A model generated the notes under the pieces. The model ran no database searches. It saw only the letters and a program-made list of their open reading frames with translations, and had not been told where the DNA came from. Below are positions 1-6,623 of a stretch of 9,395 nt of DNA, piece by piece. This stretch comes from Paraprevotella sp. (GTDB lineage Bacteria; Bacteroidota; Bacteroidia; Bacteroidales; Bacteroidaceae), in assembly GCA_017630975.1 (NCBI GenBank), contig JAGBUF010000373.1:1-9395 (forward strand). The letters run 5' to 3'. Position numbers and translations under genes: made by a program. Positions within the stretch are counted from its first letter, which is position 1, and the number at the start of each line of letters is the position of its first letter.

Positions 1-2875
1 TCAAGTTAAAGTCCGGTGCATACAAGTAACCGCTCACATCTACGGGATTTTCTGGAGTCGCCTTCCGCGCCTTTTCTTGCAACAGTTCTACATATTCAGT
101 GCGCTTAAGAATATCCCATTGTGCTGCTATATCAGTTGAATCCGTATGACGGGTATATAACATTTCCGGTTTGGATTCGTCATATCCCCAATAGAACACT
201 TTTGTTTGTCCTTCGGAACTGACACCTTGATAAGAAATGACATACGCACCGTTTGTCAATGGTTGAATGGCATAATTGAACTCCTCCTGGTCCACGAATG
301 GTACTGCGCCTACTGCACCTGGATTGCCTATAAAGCTACAATCAATAGCGCTCTCAATACGCGAATTGAATGTATATTGACCTTTTGTCCTATGACGGAG
401 TGTAAAGTTCAGACCCTCCTCCGACAACACCGCTTGTGCATCACGTTCCTTTCCTGCTGAGAGGAATGTTCCCGAACCACGATTACGGAAATAATATGTT
501 CCTGCACTGATGGATTTGGCGGCTAACGGAGGGGTATCAACTGCAATCTCAACAAATTCGGGCGTAAACTCATTGTTCATACCATAATAGGTCAACGTCA
601 AATCGCTGAAGCAGAACCAACTGCCGGCCACCCTACTCGGGCTGACAATCTTGATGTCGAGCAAACCATCATCGCCTACGAACACATATAAATCGTTACG
701 GTAAAGTCCTTCATTAAAGCAAGCTTTCGCTTCATTGAGCCAATTCGGATAAGTATCGGACTTGCGTTCGCTTGCCCAATCGACAATCTGAGCGACACAA
801 CCATTCGCTTCAATATAGGCATTACTCATTTGTTTGAAACCCGCATTGGCATTCGTAACGCATACATCCGCCAACCCATTGCGATAAAACGCATGAAGCG
901 ACACTTTATAAAGACCTTTTGACAATCCTTTGACCGACTGGGTCAGTTGAGTTGTATTCTCATAGACTTCCAACGCACCATCTCCGGCTACAGGCGTACT
1001 TCCCGTCACCTTCCAACCACTTACGTTTAGCGTCAAGGCTGCATTAACAACCTTTGCAGTCATGTCAGTCGCCTTGAAATCATTTTCAGCATGTTGCGCC
1101 AAGGTTTGTTTTTCCATACCAATATTGGCTAGGGTCGCCACGTCTTTCTCTTGCTCAGCCAATTGCTGTGCTATTTGCTTGTTACGTTGTGCGCTCGTCA
1201 TTTGCTTCCATACAGTTGCTGTTTCCAACGTTGCATTCGTTGCGATGGACTTATCCGCATTAACTTTCAAATAACCTCCCGTAGAAATATTCTGATACAC
1301 CACTCCATTTTCGGTTTTTATGGCTTTAAGATTGGAATTGTCCAACAATGGGAAACCAAATGAGTCCGCTATATTTTGCGTTCCACCTACACCACCACGA
1401 CTAAAATACAATCCTGTTGTTTCATCATAAAGATAATACTTCTCCGAACCAGGTATCGTGGTATTAGTAAACTCCACCTGATAGGGCCACTGGTCATCGT
1501 TGGTGTAAATCTCATCCCAACCATGCATGATATATCTTGACGGCGCAGGACTGACAACTAACCATAACCGTTCGGTATTAGCGGGCACTTTAAATGCTAC
1601 ATCCACAGAAGTAGTGTCTGTTCCTGTACAATATACTTGGTCCTCTGTTTGATATACACGCGTACCATCCTTGAGCAAAGCGACATATCCCAACCGGAAT
1701 CCACGCGCATCGGCCTCAGCAAAGGTGATATATGCTTTTACGTCGGCTGCTGTAAACCTATCTCCATTCCAATAAGTCGGTACTTCGCCCTCTGCCAAAG
1801 CGCATCCCGGAGGAAGAGCTGTGAATCGCGTCGTCACTGTCGTTTCTGCAGCCGGCACTTCAAGAGGTATCACGTTGTAACCCGTTGACTGAGGACAAGA
1901 AGAATAACTCACTTGATACTTATTAACATCCACCGGGACATAATTATAAACAAAGTTTCCAATGTCATAATAGGACCCACGACGTTTCCAATCCTCATTC
2001 TTGAAGTCCCACGTTACAAAGTGCATGGCAGCGTCCATGTACTCACGATAGAGTTCATTGACGGTCATGTTCTGAATCTTCATATACACTTGATTCACGT
2101 CATCACCCCATGTCGTTCCACCTCGCCATATACGTCCCATCATATCTATGCCGTAATTGTCGCACCAATAATAGTGCATCCAATAACTTTGGTAGCGCAT
2201 CCACTCATGAGTAAACGCTAAATTATGCGTCTGACGATACATCCACATACTTGTAGAATACATTTCATCGGGATATGCCATAACTGCTTGCCAATTGGCA
2301 GTAGCCTCCCAAAACATACAACCGTTGGGACCAAATGAATAACGGAAACCTGCTGCACCCTTCAAATCACAATACACCTGATATTGGAACGAGTGTCCTA
2401 TCTCATGGGCGATGGTCGAGCCTACAGGATGACAGGTGGACGGACTGATCCACATTCCGCCAATCAAATCGTCAAAACCACTGCCGTATGCCATCCATTC
2501 GGTCGTATAATAAAGGCAAATTACCATTTTGTATTTATTCAGATTGCTGGTGGTTGCCAAATCTGCGAACTTCAACGTGTGAATGTTCAAAGTATAGAAC
2601 GTTTCCAACTTAGCCAATAAGTCATCTATATCCACTCGGAATTCTGACGGTACTGCCGTACTGTTCGGGGCGTTATTACCATAACCGTTTGCCCAGAACA
2701 CTACAATATTGGCACTTTCCCTACTACGATAACGACTCCATTGCACACTCACATTGTTGGTGGTAGTGCTCGCGTCATATCCTTCATTGTACATCTGTTG
2801 TGGGATATACACCTCTTTTTGTGCCATCAATGAGGCAGAGAATAAAAAAGCAAGAATAGCTAGAATCTTTTTCAT
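1..2875 (-). CDS. Large secreted DUF6055-like zinc metallopeptidase-type protein, C-terminus beyond window edge
   Basis: The frame is open from ATG at 2875 to the window edge (958 codons, no stop), so the protein is partial at its C-terminus. Residues 1-19 form a signal peptide ending in SLMAQ; with no lipobox cysteine it is not a lipoprotein. Residues 20 to about 475 resemble the DUF6055 family. They contain HEIGH at 157-161 (two zinc-binding His, catalytic Glu158) and E190 in FWEATANW as a possible third ligand, followed by a HGWDE...DQWPYQ segment (451-470). Beyond that I see a trefoil-like stretch (about 475-545, YYLYDETTGLYF), a Gln/Ala-rich helical segment (560-605), a galactose-binding-like beta sandwich (605-770), a second trefoil-like stretch (790-905), and the start of another NPVDVxxY-type module (942 onward). 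Peptidase activity and glycan binding are inferred from these motifs; the substrate is unknown. A T9SS sorting domain, if present, lies outside the window. It is transcribed separately from the upstream operon, after a 249-bp gap. Confidence 0.85.
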   Translation of the reverse strand, partial: MKKILAILAFLFSASLMAQKEVYIPQQMYNEGYDASTTTNNVSVQWSRYRSRESANIVVFWANGYGNNAPNSTAVPSEFRVDIDDLLAKLETFYTLNIHTLKFADLATTSNLNKYKMVICLYYTTEWMAYGSGFDDLIGGMWISPSTCHPVGSTIAHEIGHSFQYQVYCDLKGAAGFRYSFGPNGCMFWEATANWQAVMAYPDEMYSTSMWMYRQTHNLAFTHEWMRYQSYWMHYYWCDNYGIDMMGRIWRGGTTWGDDVNQVYMKIQNMTVNELYREYMDAAMHFVTWDFKNEDWKRRGSYYDIGNFVYNYVPVDVNKYQVSYSSCPQSTGYNVIPLEVPAAETTVTTRFTALPPGCALAEGEVPTYWNGDRFTAADVKAYITFAEADARGFRLGYVALLKDGTRVYQTEDQVYCTGTDTTSVDVAFKVPANTERLWLVVSPAPSRYIMHGWDEIYTNDDQWPYQVEFTNTTIPGSEKYYLYDETTGLYFSRGGVGGTQNIADSFGFPLLDNSNLKAIKTENGVVYQNISTGGYLKVNADKSIATNATLETATVWKQMTSAQRNKQIAQQLAEQEKDVATLANIGMEKQTLAQHAENDFKATDMTAKVVNAALTLNVSGWKVTGSTPVAGDGALEVYENTTQLTQSVKGLSKGLYKVSLHAFYRNGLADVCVTNANAGFKQMSNAYIEANGCVAQIVDWASERKSDTYPNWLNEAKACFNEGLYRNDLYVFVGDDGLLDIKIVSPSRVAGSWFCFSDLTLTYYGMNNEFTPEFVEIAVDTPPLAAKSISAGTYYFRNRGSGTFLSAGKERDAQAVLSEEGLNFTLRHRTKGQYTFNSRIESAIDCSFIGNPGAVGAVPFVDQEEFNYAIQPLTNGAYVISYQGVSSEGQTKVFYWGYDESKPEMLYTRHTDSTDIAAQWDILKRTEYVELLQEKARKATPENPVDVSGYLYAPDFNL

Positions 2876-2964
2876 GGTCTTGATATTATTAGAGATTAAT
2901 TTTATACAAAATCCACATTCGTTTTATATTTCTATTTTTGTTTAATATACTTACATTAAATAAA

Positions 2965-2994
2965 AAGATTTACAAATGCAAATTTATAAATCTT
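2965..2994. repeat. 8-bp perfect inverted repeat over the putative promoter
   Basis: AAGATTTA (2965-2972) and TAAATCTT (2987-2994) are perfect inverted copies separated by 14 bases. The spacer contains the candidate -7 box of the downstream metallopeptidase gene. It could be an operator for a dimeric regulator or a weak hairpin in the mRNA leader. The very high AT content of the region makes chance occurrence plausible. Confidence 0.4.
2979..2986 (-). promoter_or_regulatory. Candidate Bacteroidetes -7 box for the metallopeptidase gene
   Basis: On the minus strand the sequence is TAAATTTG, an exact match to the Bacteroidetes -7 consensus TAnnTTTG, about 104 bases before the ATG at 2875. A TTTG at 3001-2998 lies upstream, but the gap is only 11 bp, shorter than the usual 19-21 bp to the -33 element. 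The -33 part is therefore not supported. A second imperfect box (TGCATTTG, 2980-2973) overlaps and has a better 17-bp spacing to the same TTTG. The region is a likely promoter, but the exact box is uncertain. Confidence 0.35.
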
Positions 2995-3013
2995 AAACAA
3001 AGAGAACGAACGC

Positions 3014-3068
3014 AATTCATTGTAAATTCGTGTCAAGAGAAAATTTTGACTACTTTTTACAATGATTT
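3014..3068 (-). terminator. Nested inverted repeat downstream of ispF, possible terminator
   Basis: The outer arms 3014-3026 and 3056-3068 pair over 13 positions with one mismatch (core CATTGTAAA / TTTACAATG). Inside them a second pair, GTCAA (3032-3036) and TTGAC (3046-3050), forms a smaller hairpin. The element begins about 57 bases after the ispF stop and is followed on the minus strand by a T-rich stretch (3007-2995), so it may end the FAH–porU–porV–ispF transcript. It lacks the GC-rich stem and clean T-run of a classical intrinsic terminator. A protein-binding site is an alternative. Confidence 0.4.
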
Positions 3069-3124
3069 AATATCTAACTACAAGGATTTTTCTATTAAGT
3101 GAGAGTGTTTCTACTTATAACCTT

Positions 3125-3607
3125 TTATTCTTTCTCTACCAGTACGGTGGCATAAGCAGAAATGCCTTCCTCGCGCCCTGTAAAACCTAATTTTTCGGTA
3201 GTGGTGGCTTTAACGGAGACATCCTCTGTCTCTATACCCATGACGGATGCCAAACATTCTTGAATAGCGGGTATATGCGCTTTTAGTTTGGGGCGTTCAG
3301 CACAAACTGTAGCATCAATATTTCCAACACGATAGCCTTTTGTTGCAATTAGTTCTATCGTCTTACGCAGTAATATTTTACTATCTATATTGTGAAATTC
3401 TTCCCCTGTATCCGGGAAATGGTATCCTATATCACGCATATTTGCAGCACCAAGAAGGGCATCACAAATAGCATGTATCAACACATCGGCGTCGCTATGC
3501 CCCAAGAGTCCCATGGAATGTTCCAACCGGATACCACCCAACCATAGTTCTCGCCCTTCGACCAACCGATGAACATCAAAACCGAAACCTACCCTTATTT
3601 TTGCCAT
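3125..3607 (-). CDS. ispF: 2-C-methyl-D-erythritol 2,4-cyclodiphosphate synthase
   Basis: IspF converts 4-diphosphocytidyl-2-C-methyl-D-erythritol 2-phosphate to the 2,4-cyclodiphosphate, releasing CMP, in the cytoplasmic MEP pathway to isoprenoids. The 160-residue length is typical of the family. Visible hallmarks are the metal ligands D11 and H13 in FDVH and H45 in LIHAICDALLGA, the GHSDADV motif (36-42), FPDTG (64-68), and the C-terminal signature TTTEKLGFTGREEGI (135-149), which belongs to the nucleotide-binding region of the trimer. The ATG at 3607 starts directly at the conserved MAKIRVGFGFDVH. It begins 11 bp after the porV stop, so it is probably the last gene of the operon. It ends in TAA. 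The gene looks complete and functional. Confidence 0.97.
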   Translation of the reverse strand: MAKIRVGFGFDVHRLVEGRELWLGGIRLEHSMGLLGHSDADVLIHAICDALLGAANMRDIGYHFPDTGEEFHNIDSKILLRKTIELIATKGYRVGNIDATVCAERPKLKAHIPAIQECLASVMGIETEDVSVKATTTEKLGFTGREEGISAYATVLVEKE

Positions 3608-3618
3608 TATTGCAACAA

Positions 3619-4803
3619 TTAACGACCGCGACGACCACCGAATAAATCTTTTATACCATCCAAGTCAAATCCCAATGTGAATCGCATGGTCTGATCCAAT
3701 GGATTACTTTGAGCAGTGGAGAACACATAACCTGCGTCCAACGAGAAGACACTCATTCGGAAACCGGCTCCTACGGTCAAGTACTTTCTGTTTCCCTTAT
3801 TCTCGCTCTCATGATGATAACCCGCACGCAATGAGAAACGGTCGTTATAGATATATTCCAATCCGACGCTCCACTGTATTTCTTCCATCTCTTCTTTGAA
3901 TCCATTAGGAGCATCACCAAAACTTTTGAATATTCCGGCAATTGGAGATATGTCATAATAATCTTTTTGCACACGATCAGTGTAGTCTTGATCAGTTTCT
4001 CCCTCATTTTGTTTAGGGTAAGTAGGCACTAACAACTTATTGGCTTCAGCTGATAAAGAGAATTTATTATACTCATTGATAGGCACCAAAAAGTTAATAC
4101 CCAATCGTAAATTGGTCGGGATAAACTCAGCATTGTCATCACCACCATAAGAAATTTTACTACCGATATTACTGATGTTCAAACCGATTCCCAGGTTCCA
4201 CTCTCGACTACGCCCCATCAAATACTTATTCCAATATAAAGCAATATCCGCAGCAAAAGCTTTACCCGGAGTGGTCTCATCCGAATAATCGTAGGTGATA
4301 TCTGAATAGATGAAACGCAATGCAACCGCTGCAGAGAAGTTTTGGCTTAACATACGCGAATACGCCACATCTACCGCCAATTCATACGGACTGATGGTCA
4401 TATCTGCCTCACTATCCAATGAACTTCCTGTAGAAACCTCGCCCAAAGAGAAATAGCGCATGGAGGCACTCAATGCCTGATAGTCACCGATACGATAAAA
4501 TCCCGCCAAATATGCTAAATTGATATCATTGACCAATTGGCGCAACCAAGGGGTATAGCTGGCTGCCACTCCGGCACGAGCTATATTGAACGGGTATTTG
4601 GCTGGGTTCCAATATTGTGAATTCACATCAGCTTCAGTCGCAGCACCCAAATCACCCATCGCTCCGGCACGAGCATCAGGAGCAATGGATAAAGAAGTGA
4701 CTCCCGTCGTAATCGGATTAAACATATTTTTCTTATCCTGCGCATTCATCACAACAAATACGCCGAACAATAAACTACAAATAACTAATATATACTTTTT
4801 CAT
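3619..4803 (-). CDS. porV: Type IX secretion outer-membrane protein PorV (LptO)
   Basis: PorV is a FadL-like outer-membrane beta-barrel that takes cargo from the T9SS translocon by binding its C-terminal sorting domain and presents it to the sortase PorU. The start chosen here, ATG at 4803, gives 395 residues beginning MKKYILVICSLLFGVFVVMN, a standard signal peptide cleaved near NAQ-D. Two in-frame ATGs upstream (4809 and 4839, the latter 2 bp after porU) would put extra residues before the Lys-Lys and look less likely. After the signal peptide comes the PorV/PorQ-family N-terminus (about residues 31-71: TSLSIAPDARAGAMGDLGAA, then NSQYWNPAKYPF). The remainder is alternating amphipathic strand sequence ending in TMRFTLGFDLDGIKDLF. 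Length and context next to porU distinguish it from PorQ or a generic barrel. It ends in TAA. Confidence 0.93.
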   Translation of the reverse strand: MKKYILVICSLLFGVFVVMNAQDKKNMFNPITTGVTSLSIAPDARAGAMGDLGAATEADVNSQYWNPAKYPFNIARAGVAASYTPWLRQLVNDINLAYLAGFYRIGDYQALSASMRYFSLGEVSTGSSLDSEADMTISPYELAVDVAYSRMLSQNFSAAVALRFIYSDITYDYSDETTPGKAFAADIALYWNKYLMGRSREWNLGIGLNISNIGSKISYGGDDNAEFIPTNLRLGINFLVPINEYNKFSLSAEANKLLVPTYPKQNEGETDQDYTDRVQKDYYDISPIAGIFKSFGDAPNGFKEEMEEIQWSVGLEYIYNDRFSLRAGYHHESENKGNRKYLTVGAGFRMSVFSLDAGYVFSTAQSNPLDQTMRFTLGFDLDGIKDLFGGRRGR

Positions 4804-4841
4804 TTCCATACAATTAGATAGATATAAAACGAAACGCAACC

Positions 4842-6617
4842 CTATTTATTGCGCAGTATCACTATTTTATTGGTTCGCGACACAGCTTTGGTTTCACCTG
4901 ACATCAAGCTGACTCTATATAAATATACGCCCGTTGACAATGGCATGCCTGACGAAGTCGTCAAATTCCATCGCACCGGATAGATACCATTGGCGGTGGT
5001 TCCTTTTTCTGTATGCGACCAGAGAGTCCTTCCCGAAAAGTCGAACACTTCCAGTTTGAAAGCACACTCTGTTCCCGGTCTGTCATAATGAACAAAGAAA
5101 GTGGTTTGCTCCCTTGCAGGGTTCTCTGAACATGTCATACTGATCATCTCGGGTGACAATGATGCATCCACAAAGAAATCGAAAGTGACCGATGATGAAT
5201 TGTTCATCGTATCCCACGCACGGAACGTCAATGTATGCTTGCCGGTTTCCAAATGTGGAATGACAAATGCCAATTGACCTTTGCTATAATCACCCAACTC
5301 ATTAACGTAGTTACTGTTCAATACATATGTGGTCATCGGATTGTTGTCAATCACCAGTTCCAAGTCATGCCCCACGGATGTACCGGTTGTATTGATACCG
5401 CTTTTATCCTCCAATTTGGCTACGAAATAAGGTGTACTATTGACTTTTCCTCCCCACACAAAATCTTCACGATTGAGATAGGCTGTAATGGCAGGACCAT
5501 CTTTGTCCCCCAATAGCTCATTATCTGTACCTCCGACCAATACTTTTTCTGAATAGCCGTTTGCCTCACGTTTCCGCTCATTATCTATCGCATATAAAAC
5601 GATCCTTCCGTTTTCTCCAGAGTATTTTATATCCATCGGAATAGGAAACGTAATTGAGAAACGCCCTTGTCGAACGGAATCACTGCCCAGATACAAACGT
5701 TTATCGCGAGTCAAATAAGTAAATTGTTCGTCAGACTGTCCGTCATTATTCAAACAGGTTATCAAACTCTCGCTGTCGTATACAGAGGTTGAAATCACGC
5801 CGGAGTAGTCAGATAGTTCCACCCCACTTTCGTCAGTGATATATCCTGCCACCTCGGCCATACTTCCCGCCTTAAAATCGGTCGTAACATTTGTACCCTT
5901 TACAGGAATGCCATTGATGCTTTCAACAACAACCTTGTATTCGGGCATACCCAGCACCAGTGCCGGGTCACCTAATAGTACATAATGTAATTTATTTTCT
6001 GTACGATCCTTATCAGGGTTGTTCCTATCGGAATTCAACAACACCAACTTAGCCAACCGTAAAGCATCACCGATGGAATACCTCTTACCATTCTCGTCTT
6101 TACCCAAAACATATCGGATATAATGACGATTGATCATACTGTTCTGTGTGGCATATACCGTTCTCGTCGTACCGACAAAAGCGATTGCCGAACCGGTTGG
6201 ATGCAGGACTGCTCGCTCACCTATGTTGTCTTCTATCATATCAAAAGGAGACACATCACATGCTGCTGTAAACCATAATGGTACCTTATTGGAAGTAAAT
6301 TGATTGAAGTCGTCTAACAATATAGCTTGTTCATGCGATAAACTGCGTGGATTACCATGCCCCATATAATTCATGATTAAACAACCCTCATCCATCTGTT
6401 TCTTTACGTCTGCTTCAACTCCGGGATAGGTATTACTTGTCGTGGTAGAAACACGCTTATATGCATCCCAAAGGATACGATTCACCTGCATTTCCGGATG
6501 ATGTTTCTCAACTAGCTGTGCAATTTCCTCTGCCATTTCCAAATGTTGATTGTTATCTCCATCATCTCCCATAACGCAAATCACATTTTTCCATGGACCT
6601 GCATTCTTGTTCTGCAT
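4842..6617 (-). CDS. porU: PorU sortase, C-terminal part after the internal stop
   Basis: This 591-codon stretch has the same frame as the upstream part and begins two codons after the internal TAA; the ATG at 6617 is probably an internal Met of the original protein. It carries the rest of the Peptidase_C25 (gingipain-type) domain: PWKNVICVMGDDGDNN (8-23), the catalytic His in YMGHG (H87), the catalytic Cys in TAACDVSPFD (C120), and LLGDPAL (214-220) at the domain end. Beta-sandwich regions follow (about 225-490). The last 94 residues (498-591) resemble a T9SS sorting domain, with ENPAREQTTFFV, then STGVYLYRVSL and KIVIL. PorU keeps such a domain and works at the cell surface with PorV. As a separate product this fragment lacks a signal peptide and could not reach the surface. 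It ends in TAG, 2 to 38 bp before porV depending on the porV start. Confidence 0.9.
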   Translation of the reverse strand: MQNKNAGPWKNVICVMGDDGDNNQHLEMAEEIAQLVEKHHPEMQVNRILWDAYKRVSTTTSNTYPGVEADVKKQMDEGCLIMNYMGHGNPRSLSHEQAILLDDFNQFTSNKVPLWFTAACDVSPFDMIEDNIGERAVLHPTGSAIAFVGTTRTVYATQNSMINRHYIRYVLGKDENGKRYSIGDALRLAKLVLLNSDRNNPDKDRTENKLHYVLLGDPALVLGMPEYKVVVESINGIPVKGTNVTTDFKAGSMAEVAGYITDESGVELSDYSGVISTSVYDSESLITCLNNDGQSDEQFTYLTRDKRLYLGSDSVRQGRFSITFPIPMDIKYSGENGRIVLYAIDNERKREANGYSEKVLVGGTDNELLGDKDGPAITAYLNREDFVWGGKVNSTPYFVAKLEDKSGINTTGTSVGHDLELVIDNNPMTTYVLNSNYVNELGDYSKGQLAFVIPHLETGKHTLTFRAWDTMNNSSSVTFDFFVDASLSPEMISMTCSENPAREQTTFFVHYDRPGTECAFKLEVFDFSGRTLWSHTEKGTTANGIYPVRWNLTTSSGMPLSTGVYLYRVSLMSGETKAVSRTNKIVILRNK

Positions 6618-6620
6618 ATA

Positions 6621-6623
6621 TTA
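6621..6623 (-). other. porU: In-frame premature TAA inside porU
   Basis: On the minus strand the codons around this point read ATG GTG GAT AAG ACC ATA TAA TAT ATG CAG AAC. From the porU ATG at 8612, TAA is codon 664 and the ATG at 6617 is codon 666, so both parts share one frame and no indel is involved. The reading MVDKTI-stop-YMQNKNAGPWK is continuous C25-domain sequence on both sides. A single-base change from AAA, CAA, GAA, TCA, TTA, TAC or TAT would produce this stop. Confidence 0.9.

Noticed and set aside
1913..2221. 102-codon plus-strand open frame rich in Ile, His and Val
   Set aside because: It is antisense to the conserved metallopeptidase-like gene, and its composition is that expected from the opposite strand of that coding sequence.
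2876..3124. Small gene or RNA gene in the intergenic region
   Set aside because: I see no tRNA-like arms or credible short coding frame. The plus-strand frame at 2754-2945 mostly overlaps the start of the metallopeptidase gene and looks like a shadow.
4804..4839. Longer PorV start at 4839 (MRFVLYLSNC...)
   Set aside because: It puts a stretch with a cysteine ahead of a complete standard signal peptide (MKKYILVIC...). The ATG at 4803 or 4809 fits export better, though 4839 is not excluded experimentally.
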